Positions 1-12,800 of a stretch of 64,000 nt of DNA are shown here, piece after piece. The notes under the pieces are model-generated. The model worked only from the letters and a program-made list of their open reading frames with translations. It was not told where the DNA came from and did no database searches. The stretch's first letter is position 1. Each line of letters opens with the position of its first letter. The DNA comes from Cardinalis cardinalis. Taxonomy: Eukaryota > Chordata > Aves > Passeriformes > Cardinalidae. A program made the translations under genes and the position numbers. The stretch covers positions 990,574 through 1,054,573 of the forward strand of contig JACDOX010000167.1 of NCBI GenBank assembly GCA_014549065.1, in the 5' to 3' direction.

Positions 1-3000
1 GCCCTGGCCGATCCCTGCTCCCTGCACCCGCTTGCCCACGCGTGGGACTGGATGCCACTGCTGGCCCCCAAGGACCCCACGCCTCCTGGGTCACCCCACA
101 GCTGTGGACATTGCCGGAGCCCCCAACACCCCGGGGTTGCAGGATGGATCCTAAGGAGAGAGGCTCTGCTCTCGGGAGCGTTGGACTGCCTGAGCCCACC
201 GGAGCCAGCTGGAGTCACTTCAGGCTCAGGGTGACAGGCCAGCTCCACCTCTGAGCGCTGCTAAACCAATGGGGATAAGAGACTGAGCCAGCCCCACTGC
301 ACNGCCTAGTGCTGAGGGGGACCATGGGTGTAGGCTCCGGGGGTGCCAGGCATCAGTGCCAGGCCGAGGGGTGCTGATCCCTGCCTGTCACCCCCACTGG
401 CCGCCAGCAGGCAGAAGAGAACACCCCCTGCCCCTTCCCTCTGCCCCAACCCCCCGTGCTGTGGCTGGACGGAGCAGAGATGCCAATAAAGGGGATATGC
501 CAATGCTATCATTGGCACTGTCCAGGCAAAACCCCTGTGCAGATGGTGCTGGGCCAAGGGAGAGGTGAGTGCCAGCTTGGGAATGGTCCTTGCAGGGGGT
601 GCACAGGCAGCAGGGCTGCCTCCCAAACTGTTCAGCCCTCTCCCCAGGTGCATGCAGGGGCTGAGAGAGACCCATGCCGAGGCTAAGTGCCAGAAGAGGA
701 TGCGGACAGGCAGCTGTGTGGGACATCTCCCCTGCCCTCACCAGCACGACAGCTGAGACAGGACCCTCTGCACAGCCCCCTTGCTCTGCATGTGGCCCCC
801 TTGCTGCACCTCGACCCGGCCCCTCTAATGTTTTCCATGTGTTGGCACCTCCAGACCCCGGTGCTCTGTGCCAGCAGCCCAACGAGATCCAGATGGAGCT
901 GGGGGGAAATTCANACAGCAGCAATGTGTGGAGCAGGGGGAGCAGAGCCAGTGCAGGATGGGGTCCCACCTGGGTCCTGGGGCTGCCTCTGGACCCACGA
1001 TGCAGAGGGAGCCTGGGCTGGGGCAGCACAAAGAGTCCTTGTGTGGGCTGTGTTGGAGGNAGCTGGGGCAGGCTGTGCCTTTTGCAGTGTGTTGTGTGCC
1101 CACNGGCTCCCTGCTGCTCTCACTGGGTGCCCTGGCTGTGGGGTCATGAGGGCCCTCCGTGCTTGGCTTTGTGGGGTTGCAGCCCCTCACTGTCCCTCAT
1201 GAGCACAGACATGCTGAATGAGAGCGATGTGGGTCAGCCCTCTGTCTGCAGTGTGCTGCTGCCGTGGCACTGTCCCTGGGCCAGAGCAGAGCTCTCCACA
1301 GGGCAGGTAAGGCAGGTCACCAAGCTGGGGAGGTGTAAGGAGCCTTGGACTTCCAGGCTCAGCAGCCACATCACCTCTCCCAGGTGCATCCCATAGCTTG
1401 ACGGCTCCAGCTGTATCACACTGCCATGATCCGCTGTGCTCTGGTCCCCAGCACCCAGCCCAGCCAACACCCNTTCTGATGTGTCACACAGTCACCCTTG
1501 TCATGTCATGGTCACCCTTGTCTCTGCTCAGTCCCCAGCATGGCATGGGCAGCCTTCACCATTGGAAACCTCCTCTTATCACCACCAGATCCCGCTCCTC
1601 TCACACTGTGGAAGGGATCAAGGCAGTGGTTGTCCAGAGATGCTGTAGAACACAGGTGATGTGCATCCCATAGCTGTGGCTCCAGTGTTGGCAAAAAACT
1701 TAGTAATTTCCCAACAGCGGGTGCTGGTTTGGAGACTGATGCCTGCTTGAGATGTAGCAGCACAGCAGCCAGAAAATGGGAGACAGCAGCTCTGGCCCCT
1801 GTATTCTGCCTGCTTTTAAACTCTGGAAGGTCCATGCATGCTCCAAAGTTTGTTGCTGCTGTCTGGGGGACCCATAGATCTGTGGTCCCCATGTGCCAAG
1901 CCCTGTGTCCCCTTCCTTAGCTGGGGCTTGCCTGGCCAGGCAGTAGGGACACCCAATTCTGGTGACCAGGAGAGGCACATCTGGTCCTCATCACTTCATC
2001 CTGCTGCCCATGGCCCTGCAGGGTGACCCCTTTCCTCTCTGATGTAAGGAGTCATGACCTGCCCTCCATTTGGCAGCTGAGATACCAAGGGCACGCAGGG
2101 GGTCTGCGTGCCACCACAAATCCTGCCTGCCTGCACTGCAGCTTCCTGCTGGGATGCCCCATGGCTCNGCTCCCTGCCCCAGCAGCCTGTAGGTGTGACA
2201 CACAGGCCTTGGGGACCCAAAGGAAGCAGCAAATCCAGTGCTTTGGGGAATAAAGGTGCCTGGTGCTGCCCCATTGCCAAAGGGGAGGATGCACTGGTGC
2301 TGGACGTGGGCAAACAGGGCTTTCCAGTGGACTGAGAAGATGCAAGGGGAGGGCTGGGGTGAGCAGCAATCTGGAATAAAGGAGANGGATCCAGATGCCA
2401 AAATCAACTTTGTCTTCAAGCTGTGGAGAAGAAAAACAGGAAGGGACCATGAGACCAGTCCCAGAGCCGGCACCTCCCTGTCCCACTGTGGGGCCAGGGC
2501 ACTTCCTCTGGGCTTGGGCTCCCTGGTGGCTCACACAGCTGCTGAGTGAGCAGGAGGCTTCCTGCTGCAGGCTGGAGCCCTGCCTGGACGCACCCTGCCC
2601 CAAGTAGGCAGAGGCACATCCAAACTTGCCTTTGCTGCCGTATCCCACCCACCCCAGGGTGGATGCTGTGCCAAGATCGCCAGGGGAGCTGGTACAAGCC
2701 AGGCCTGGAGATGCTGAGAATGTGCCAGGTCAAAGCAGCCCACGGACTGCATCCACATGAGGCAGGGATGGGTCCAGCTTCCTGGCATGGAACAGGGACC
2801 AGCCCAAGNCAAGCAGGGAAAAAAAGCGCAGGAGAACATGGCCTGGGATATACTTGGTTTGAAAATTTTCCATCAGCCAATGCTACACACCAGGGAGAGT
2901 CCCCAGCACTGAGACACACAGACATCCATATCCATTGTCTCCATCCAGCACAGCGCGACCAGATCATGTCTCAGGCAGGGGCTTGTTTGGGAAATCCATA

Positions 3001-5141
3001 GCTTTGGCAAAAGCCTTTGCAGCAGGGCACTGGTTGTGGGCGGTTGTGCAGCACTGCCGGGGCTGTTTTGCTGCCACCAACCCTGCCAAATTTCTGAGCT
3101 AGCCCTCAGGATTGGCCTCCTCCTCTCCCTCCCTCGCTGCCAGGATCAGCCCGCATTTTGCAGGGGAGGAGGCGAGTTGCACAGGACTGTGAAGCAAAAC
3201 AGTCTCAACTTACCTCTCATGGCTGCTCCTGCTTCCTTCTGTGCCAAATCCTGAGCCACGGAAAGAAGGAAAGGCAGCTTCAGCAGAATTGCCATGAAAC
3301 ATACGTCTATCTATATGTACCATGAGATGATGCAGAGAGCAAAGGGTACAAACCACAGTCAGTGGTTCAGCAGAGAGGGAGGGAAGGAGGATGCATGGAT
3401 TGAGGGAAGGAGACATGCAGATGTATGTNTGCATGTGTGGATCAGTTGTCAGAGGGAGGAAGGGATAGATGAATTTATAGATTAATGTATGATAGGTTTT
3501 TGGACGCTCAGTTACCGTCCCAAGCATCAAAGATGCTCACTCTGCAGGGGCTGACTTGTGAAGAGGGATGAGAGGCCCATGGGCAGAGAGCAAGCATTGT
3601 GTTTGGGAACAAGTCTTGGGTGTGACCTATGCACCCAGTCTTCATATAAAGGGTATCACATGAGGAGACNGAGGCTGAACTGCCACCAGTTCAAGTCCTG
3701 AGAGTACTGAGGAGAATGTGGNCCATCTCCAGAGGGATTGCATCCCCCTTAGGAGCCGCTTCCATCTCACACTGCCCAGACAATGAGAGAATAGGAACAG
3801 CAGGGACTATGCCCACAGACAGTGAATACAAACATGAATGCTTTAAAAATGTAGTGCTGAGCATTCACCCTGACCATGGCTTTCATCTCACCTCCATGTG
3901 GATGCCTCTGCCTGGGAACTTGCTGGAGATACAACACTGAACCCATTAGAGACTCCTGCAACCCCCATACTCCGTCTTCTTCATCTGCCTCCCNTTCTAG
4001 CTGCCACAGGCCTGAACATTCCTTGCTCTTCTTTCCTGAAANAGAAGAGGAGACATCACCTGCCAGGCCAGAAGTGGAGAAGGGAGAGACCTGAGCNGTC
4101 TCTTGCTGCTGCATTGTCAGCTTCTCCCTCCAGAAGTGGGTTGTTTATTTTTTTGCTTGCTGGGGCTGGCCTCTTCCCTGCCTCTAGGAAGCTTTTGGTG
4201 TTTCACAGATGGGAAATGCCAAGCACCTGGCCACAGAGGTGCTGGGAGGCAACAGCCAGCAGCATAGCTCTGCCCAAGCACTGCTGCTGTGATGCTCTTG
4301 GGAAATGGCTGCTCCCTGCTCCAAGTGGCAGCAGCAGCAGCCCACAATTTTCCTGCTAGCTTTTTCCTTTTTCTCTTTTTAATTTTTTTTCTCTTTCAGC
4401 CCTGGAAACAGTCCTGCTGTCCAAGCAGAAGTTCCCAGTGTTTTGTGTTCCTGCCCTGGAGTGGGGTGTCACTAGGGGACATGTGCTGTGTGCTCCCCAT
4501 GCCCACATTTCTGAGCACTGCACCTCCTCAGGGGTGCCATGATACTTGCTCAGAGGAGATGATCTCCTCCCTTCCCCATGGCAGGAACTCCATCTTCTCC
4601 TCCAGCTGCAAGGACTAAAACAGAGCAGGACACGCTTTGGGAGCTTCCCTGGGCAGCCCCTCTACCTGCTCTCCTCCCACCAGCTGCACCTTTTNCTTCC
4701 CTTCCTTCACTGCCACATCAGCTGCTTTGTCAGCATGTGCAGAATAAACAAGCAGAGGTTGTGGACAGCANGGCCCAGACCTCTGCAGAAACGTCAGTTT
4801 CTTCAGGCACTCCAGTGCTCCCCATGTTTCCAGGATTCCATGGAGCAGGCACTGGGCAGACAAGCTCTGTACAGCTGTGCCTTTGTCTGCATCCTGAATA
4901 CGATGGACCTCAGTTAAAGGTGCCTCTGGGAGTCTCGTGTGCTCTTTGTAGGGTCACATCACATTCAAGCAACTCCCAGCCTTTGTTCTCCACTGGGAGA
5001 TCCACCAGATGTGGGAGCAGCTGAGCGCCACATGAATTCCAGGCACTGGCAACAGCAGAGTCACCTCTGTGCTGATGGATCTNGAGGTTGTGAGGTGCCG
5101 AAAGTGTCCAATCTGTCTGAGACCCCCTCCTGGGATGGTAG
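1..5141. other. No supported gene
   Basis: GC-rich, N-dotted DNA with only short overlapping open frames, none with a recognisable domain. I see no mobile element with clear ends. The plus-strand frame at 674-1396 is the longest and looks like chance. Confidence 0.6.
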
Positions 5142-5420
5142 CTGATCCCCAGGATGATCTGCAGGTCTTAAAGGAACTGATTCCCAGGGGAAGCTAACCT
5201 GGAAAGTACTGATCACTCGAAATAAGCTGACCTGGAAGGCACTGATGCCAGAGAGGATGCTGGCTCNGAAGGTGCTGATTGCCAGTGGAGTGCTGGAGCT
5301 GCCAGCCTGGAGGGCACTGATCCCCAGGAGGATCCTAACCTGGAAGAGAGATGCCTGGGAGGATGCCAATCTGGCAGGCACCAATCGCCAGGNGTTTGCT
5401 GATCTGAAAGGCACCATTTA
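5142..5420. repeat. Degenerate minisatellite, about 33-bp unit
   Basis: Recurring CTGATCCCCAGGA ... AACCTGGAAGGCA blocks at spacings of about 33 bp with some longer units. Copies are diverged. It abuts the cleaner 39-bp array starting at 5,495. Confidence 0.65.
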
Positions 5421-5494
5421 TCCAGAACATGGTGCTTTTTCCCTGCTGCAGAGCACTTCTTTCAGCTCCCCACTTACACTGGGCAGCAGCTTGG

Positions 5495-5806
5495 CCAGGG
5501 TCCTCTCCAAGGGTTTGGGCTAGGGATCCACAGCCAGGATCCTCTCCAAGGGTTTGGGGTAGAGATCCACAGCAAGGATCTTCTCCAAGGGCTTGGGCTG
5601 GGGATCCACAGCCAGGATCCTCTCCAAGGGTTTGGGGTAGAGATCCACAGCCAGGATCCTCTCCAAGGGTTTGGGCTAGGGATCCACAGCCAGGATCCTC
5701 TCCAAGGGTTTGGGCTAGGGATCCACAGCCAGGATCCTCTCCAAGGGTTTGGGCTGGGGATCTACAGCCAGGATCCTCTCCAAGGGTTTGGGCTAGGGAT
5801 CCACAC
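5495..5806. repeat. Minisatellite, 39-bp unit, 8 copies
   Basis: Eight tandem units of CCAGGATCCTCTCCAAGGG followed by TTTGGGCTAGGGATCCACAG, with only a few substitutions (GGCT/GGGT, TAGG/TGGG). Because 39 is divisible by three and the unit lacks stops in some frames, long spurious reading frames run through it on both strands. I read it as a minisatellite, not a gene. Confidence 0.95.
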
Positions 5807-8800
5807 TCAGGCAGGCATCTATGGCTGGCAGCAAAGAGCCTGGCGAGCCGCCTATTCCAGCACGACCTATTCCAATTTTCCTCGTCCCCGGAGCTCCCAG
5901 CTGAGAGCCATTGCCCAGCTATGGGCAAGGGACCGTGTGGAAGGCGAGATACACAGACTCTGTTTTCCCACTAGATGGCAAACATTGCCTTCAAAAACAG
6001 CCTTCGGAGAAATCGTGTCAATCGTGTCCATCCCTCTGAGAGGAGGATGAGGAAACACTCAGGGAAAAGCACTGAGGGTGATGGGCCTGAGGCTTCTTCA
6101 GCGTGGGGCTGGGGGTGGCAGGGACCCCGGCATGCTCCTCATCTTGNTTTTTCTGTTATTTCTGAAATGGTTGTCCTTAACCACCTGTCTGGTTTCTCCC
6201 TGGTCCTGGAAGACCCACCCTTGCCCTGTACTGGTGGGATTGAGCACCCTGGGTGTGCAGGAGAAGCGTCTGGTTAACCCTTGAACCCTTGAAGCGTCTG
6301 GAGAGCACCTTGAACTTCCACAGCCAAAGACTAAAGTCCAGCAGCTTTTCTGGGAATTAATTACNCTGTGGTTTGCAAACCAAATGAGTGTTCATTCCTC
6401 TCTGCAAGTGCCCAGGTCCACAGGCAAGCCATTGCGCTGTGTGTAAATAAAGGAGGCAGGGATGAAGGCTGTGCGTGGAGATGTGCACACTTGTCTGAGG
6501 TCTTCTACCAGCTCAGAAGTATTTCCAGGCTTGTTTAAGTTTTAATTCAGACCCAGATTTTTTCATGGTCTCTGTATTTTTGTTGTGCAGAAGTTTCCTG
6601 AGTGTTTGCTGCTGGCCCTGGCATTGATGCAGTATTGCTGTGTGGTTAAACATGATGTGTCATAGCTAATGAAGGAGCTAACTGTGGATGGTAAATGTCT
6701 AATATGGACAAATCAAGCCAATTAGGGAATGTCAAGAGAAAACTGTGTCATCTCAGCTGTGTCTGTCCTGTGTGGAGGAGAGGTTCTGTGGNAGGGTGAG
6801 ACCCCTGCCACTGCAGGATCAGCAGCTCCAAACACCAGCCAAGTGTAAAGATGCTGGATGCAGATCTTCCTGCAGACCTCCAGCCCACCCTGTGGGTACC
6901 TTCACCTGTGGGACAAGGGCAGTTTTTCAGAACAAGGTTTTGTTTCTAGAATGCAGACCTCTGGTTGGCTGGAGGGGATGGCAGCCATCTCCAGTGCCGA
7001 GCTGGCAATTGAGAAGTAGTAAATCATCTCACTTAAAACATTCCATGTAGACCCCCAACAGGACTCTTGGTGGTTCACAGCATGCTGCCTGGTTTTGTGG
7101 CAAGCCTGTGGCCTGGTTTTGTGGCAAGCCTGTGGCTCAGCAGCGCTCAGACAGGAGCACCACGGATCCCCAGCAATGGCAGCCCCTCACCAAGCATTAA
7201 TTAAGTAATGGCAGCAGCTATATTCCCTCCACAAAGCACTCTGGAGCCCTGCTCCTCACAGCTTCCTCTGCCCTCCCTGCCTCAGTTTCCTCCTGGGCAC
7301 GTTGTTTGGTACCATTTGGCTTAGAAGGATCCTTCAGGTGTCCTGGCCACTTCTTCAGGAAGNGATCATTGCCCCTTCTGCCACGAGGGCTGGCAACTCC
7401 CTCACAGGGCTATTTATAGTCACAGAGAAAGCTCTGGAAAACGAAACGAATAATGTGTCTGGGGAAAAGAAACTGAGGGAGCTGTTGGTAGCCAGTCAGC
7501 AGCCTGAGGCTCAGGGCAGCAAGCCAGGGAAGGATCGTGATGAGCCAAGCAGGTAGAAAGCCCTTCTGGCCCTTTCCAGCTGGGCTCCCTGCCAGCCCTT
7601 GTGTTGGTATGTGCTGATGGCTGGGGACAGCGGGGACAGCAGGGACAGCGTGGATGGTGTGGGCTCTGGGGCAGCACCCCTGTGGCTTTGAGGCTTCCCA
7701 TGCCTTGGTGAAACCCACAGCCTCTGCAGGCAGCAGAGCAGAAGTTAAGCACAGATGTGGCTGCTTCACTCCTGAAGCTGAGATTTGCCAGTCCAGGAGG
7801 GTTTGACCTCTTCACCTGAGGACACCAAGGAATGGACCAGTCNCCACGTCTGGGGCTGTCATGTCTTTGCTTTGATGTGTGCCTGATTCCAGCTTTCCAG
7901 TNCGGGTCCTGGGAGTGGTTCTGTCCCTTCCCTGTAGGCTCAGTGCTCTGGGGGTGGCTTCCACCAAACAAATGCTTCCTGCCTCTGCATGGCATCTCTA
8001 CTTGGTGACAGGCTGCCATGGGCAGCAGCAGCCACCCTCCCACCCCCCAGTCTTACTTCAGGCCTCNTCTCAGACCCCTGGAGGCTGGGCCCTGTCAGGA
8101 GTGGTCTCAANATAACCAGGGGCTGGAGCAAACTGAGGGCCAGGTTCTCTCCCACCTGCAGCAGGGTGGCACCATCCATATCCCTCAGCTCGTGCTGCCT
8201 GGTGACAAAATCCTCTAAGCACAGAGCTGGCAATGCTTCAGAAAGTCTGGTAGAGCTGCACCGAGTAAGGACCTGCACCTCTCTGCCAGTGCCTTGCCCA
8301 GGACTTTGGCACGATGTGGGGCACTGGTGGCAGACTCAAAGAGGCTGCAGGGGGCTGTGGGGCTGGACATCCCCTTTGTGCTTGTTCAGATGCCCCAGCA
8401 GGAGATGGATGAGAGGCATGAGCAGGCAAGGTAGCCAAAGGAGCTGGAGAAATGCTTTTGCTGTGTGCAGAGCTGAGGGATGAGCCCCCCCAGACCCATG
8501 TGGCAGGGCAAAGGCAATAACCCACCATGGCACACTGAGAGCCCCAGCAGAATCATCACACAGAAACCAACACCCAGGCTGCACAGAGAGGGGCAAGGAT
8601 GCTCCAGCCACATTTGCACTAAGAAATCAGCTCTGCCAAGGACTGCTTTCTGGTTGGGAATGTTGCCTGCCTTTGGGGGCAGGCTAGCTGACCTGGGCCA
8701 AAACCTGATGGAAATGATGCTCAGAGTGTTCCAGCACAAGGGGACATTTGCTTCAGCTGCTGTCACCTGTGCAGCCCTGATGCCCTGCTGTGGGCACTGC

Positions 8801-9684
8801 TCTGCCTTCAGGGGCACTGGGACAGTGAAGAAGGTCAGGCTCTTGCCTGTAGCCTGGCTAGAGAGAGCTGCTGAGTTCAGGGGGCCCCTGGAAGGGCAGA
8901 TGGAAGGAAGCACAGTACAATTAGTGTGCCACCATTGCTGGGAGGGCAGCCTGCTGCTGCCCAGCAGGAGGGAAGCCCAGCAGAAACCAAAGCCTCAATT
9001 GGAGGAAAGAGGAAGAAGTCAACGCTGTTGGTGTCTCAGATCCTGCAGCGGGTTAGTGGCCTTCCCTTCCTGCGGGATTTTTGCTGTTTGCTTATTCTTA
9101 TTACAATCAGCTTAGGAGCTTGGCTCTGCTCCAGGGCCCAGTTCTGCAGAAAATAGCCTCTTTCTCTTCCTTTTTGCACCACAATCCTCTAAAAGCAGCA
9201 GTTCCTAAGCTGTGGCCTGAGGATCCCTGGTGAAGACCTGACAGATTATCTACAGACCTGCTTCACCTGCACAGTGCTCCTTGCTCTGCAGGGCTGGAAA
9301 CCTGTAAAAGNGTTAGAACTAGGATCTGGAGCCCAGAGGAAGTATACTAATGCATGAAAGGTCATGCTTTCATTTCTTCAGGAAGGCAGCCACTTCAAAG
9401 ATAAAAAGCAAAAAGGATCTGCCCTCTCGACNGGAATATCAGCTGCAAAGGGAAGCACAGGTTCCCTTTGCACAGGCTCCAGCACAGCCCATGGTGATTG
9501 CTACNGTGATTGCCCCGGTGCAGTAATTCTGATACCCTCCCTCAAAGCATGCCTTGGATCCAGAAAGTAAGAAAAGCCCCAAAAAGACAAGGAGAGGAGT
9601 TGTCAGGGGGATGGGCAGCAGCTGAAACCTCACGAGGTGCAAGAAGGAGGTGCTGCCCTCCCAGCTGTGGGGTCTTGCTCCTGT
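5807..9684. other. No supported gene
   Basis: Holds the perfect 24-bp duplication at 7,087. The open frame at 8,480-9,115 (211 codons) resembles nothing I know and lacks exon-like features. Nothing else noted. Confidence 0.55.
7087..7134. repeat. Perfect 24-bp tandem duplication
   Basis: The unit GCCTGGTTTTGTGGCAAGCC plus TGTG occurs twice head to tail without a mismatch (7,087-7,110 and 7,111-7,134). Confidence 0.9.
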
Positions 9685-9810
9685 CACACCAAGGGAAGCC
9701 CAGCCTCTTGGCATCTCTGGGATCACACCAAGGGAAGTCCATCCTCTTGGCATCTCTGGGATCTGGGATCACACCAAGGGAAGCCCATCCTCTTGGCATC
9801 TCTGGGACCT
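9685..9810. repeat. Three-copy tandem repeat, 39-46 bp unit
   Basis: CACACCAAGGGAAG starts at 9,685, 9,724 and 9,770, each followed by CATCCTCTTGGCATCTCTGG or a close variant. The second unit carries a 7-bp internal duplication (GGGATCT), which gives the 46-bp spacing. Confidence 0.9.
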
Positions 9811-12800
9811 GGGCTGCTGATGTCTCGTATCTCTCCTGTGCTCCTCATCTTTGCCAAGAACAGCAAGGAGACAACACAACTCCCCACTGCTCCNCTACTC
9901 ATGGCTCAGGCCAGGAGACAAAGTACCTCTCCAAGCCACACAATCCATCAGCAGCAGAGGACAAATTACCGCTGGCAGTGCAAAAAGAGAGAGGATACGA
10001 CCAAGGTGTGGAGCTTGCAGTGTCTCTGCAAGGAAATGAACCTTCTCTGCAGCACTGTGAGCATTTACTGAAATGTACACAGGGCTGTGTAATCTGCAAA
10101 CCTGAGCAGACTGTAAAAAGGGNGGAAAGAGCCAAGTCCTCCCTTTATCATTTAGATTTACCTTCACCTCTTTTTTCTCTGAAGACAGTTTCCAGGCTAA
10201 GTTTTTGTATCTTGTACCCAATAAAGATACGGAAAGCCCTTTAATCTACTGCTGTGTAATCAGCAGCTTATTTCACTGCAGAGGTAAATGGCACTGGTGT
10301 GAGACATTAGCTGTGCACAGCTCGGAGCTCTCTAGAAAACATCCCTGATTAGCTGGGAAGTATTCACTGGCATGCACCTGGGGCAGGCTGAGCAGGCTGG
10401 CCTTACCCCATCCCTGGCTGCAAACCAGGTGGCTTCAGTGTCCTCAACAGGTACAGGGGCCATGCACAGCCTTGTGACACCATCCAAGTACAGCAGGAGG
10501 GTGCCAGGAGAGATAAACCCAGCGAATGGCAGGATGGGATGTGCCTAGGGCTCTGATGTGATGTCAGCTCTGAACTGGCACTGGCTTACAGGTACCAGCA
10601 TGGGAACCTTGAGAAAGAATAGCAGAGACCCACCAGGATGGAGATTTTGGCTTCTTCCCATGCTCACTGTGTCCTGTGCAAGCTCTTTCACCATCAGCCA
10701 TGGGCATGTGTGGCTGTGCCCAGCTCCCACTGCCTTCCTGCAGCCGCTGCTGGTGCTGGGGGGAGTTTGGCAGATGCCTTCTCCTTGCTCTGTGCTTGTG
10801 TGAGAGGGGAGCTATGGGGGGGCAAGGCTTGTGGACCCATCTCAGCACCTCACTGACCCCTTGAGATGGGGTCTCCCACAAGGACAAGCATTACATGATC
10901 AAAGCAGGGCTCCCCTGGCCTGGAGGACTGTCAGGCTTTTCCTGTGATATTAGGACAGCAGGGAGGTAAAGAGAATGCTGAAGCATTTCCCACGGCCCTC
11001 GACNGCAGTCAGGACTGTGGCTTCAGCTCCTGCGCACCAAAAGGAGCATCAGCTCTCACGTGCAGAATGTGCCAGCCTTGTGTGCCTCTCTCAAGGAGCT
11101 GTTACTCCTACAGGTGCTGTCCAGAGACTCAGACCTGCCCTAGACCCTAAAGCCCCCACAGTNTTATCTAAACATCCCAGGCATACAATTAATGGAAGAG
11201 TTATCTGCCACTCCTGTACACAGGGAAGGAGGAGGACACTGAGTGACACACGGAGACCATGGCAGGGCACGCTCCTCCTCTTGCTTTTTCTGTTATGTCT
11301 GAAAAGGATGAGCCTATTGTCATTGAGGAGCGGAGCTCAGCAGTGCCATTCTCCCAAAACCCAGGCACTCCTGGGCTCAGAGCTGCAGCTATGTCTGTCT
11401 GATAAGCTCTCTAACATAGGCAAGGAGCAATCTCTTCTGCTGGGGCNGCTCCTCCACCCTGGGCTATGCTGGTGACAAGGGGAATTTTCCCTCAGCATGA
11501 TCACGAACCCTCTCATTCCTTCAGAAATGGTGTTTGGGATGCAGCAACAGCATCTGGAAGAATTTTAGAGGAAGGGCAGGCATCTGTCAGAGCAGCCTCT
11601 TACTTTGTGCCCATCTCTGAGTCCTGCCATGCTCACCCCAAGCACCCCTGACCACAGAAATCACTCTCTTTTTCAAAAAAACAACAAAAAAAAACTGAAT
11701 GAAACCCACCAACAGGAACCACAAAATACTTGAAATATGTTGGAGTGACCCATCAGCATTTTTCAGTCAACACTCAGCACAGATGTGTTCCAGAGTGCTG
11801 TTTCTCTACTGCAAGGAACTGGAAGTACCCATCGGTTCCATCTGTGAGCTCACATAAAACCAGCCCAGCCTCGTGCACCATGTCCTGAGCCCTGCACCGC
11901 CCCTGGATGCCCTCAGGCAAAGTTCTCTCCAGGCTTCTTATCCCTGCTGCCAGGTTCTGTGGGCCTCCAGGATGTGCTGCCACACACCCACAGCCCGGGC
12001 TGGCTCCGTGTGACAGCCAGCCTTGGACTTCGCCTGCCTGAACAAAGACCAGAAGAGACCTGGCGGTGCCTTCCTTCTCCCCAGCGGGCGGCTGCCTTGT
12101 CCTGCTGGCCGGGATTTTTCAGGGTGTCAGGGACATTGGATTAAGCATTGCTAGAGCAGGGCAGGGAGCCAGCAGAGCTCTTGTTCCCGTAGCACAGGAG
12201 GTCAAAGGACCAGCACGCTCCATCCCGGACAGCACTCACAGCTCCTCTGTCTGCAGCCACTTCCTCAGGATGTGAGAAATGCTGGGTAGGAAAAGATCTT
12301 TTGGGGATGAAGGACAGGGAAGAAGCTCTGCTGGTACCCCTCATTCCAGCCTCCTGTAGGGAGAGGGGTGCCTCAGCAAGCGCTCACCCCTTCCTGCTTG
12401 GAAAGGGCAGCCTCAGTACCCTGTGGGGCTTGTCAGAGGACACCAAGGGAGGTGAGAAGAGGTTAATGAGCCTCTTTGATCATTCGGGAGAGTGGCAGTA
12501 TATTCCCCTTACAAGAATGAAAGGATGTGAAAGGCATCACATGAAATTTCACAGTGCGAGGGCTGAAGGAAACAACCCAAGAGCAGCAGTGCTGGGTCAG
12601 GAGAGAGGCTCTCTCACTCTGTCTCTCTCTTCTCTTCTTCTCCGTCCCTTCTGTATCAGTGGTAGCTGAGACCACTACTAGGCACATAAGAGAAATCAGC
12701 AGAGAGGAATCCAGAGTCATCCTTCCCTGCCAGCACCCAAGAGTCACCAGTGCAGGAGCTTCCCCAGGTGGAAGCAAGGTTCCCCAGATTGTGTAGGAAC

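Noticed and set aside
5335..5974. Long repetitive open frames on both strands (13-residue repeats)
   Set aside because: They are created by the 39-bp minisatellite; both strands are open and no start, splice or domain evidence supports a protein.
7940..8278. Minus-strand frame with a protein-like stretch (ALPALCLEDFV)
   Set aside because: Considered as a LINE or cellular exon, but no consensus match and no convincing splice sites.
8480..9115. 211-codon plus-strand frame
   Set aside because: No domain, no splice context, GC-rich composition; consistent with chance.
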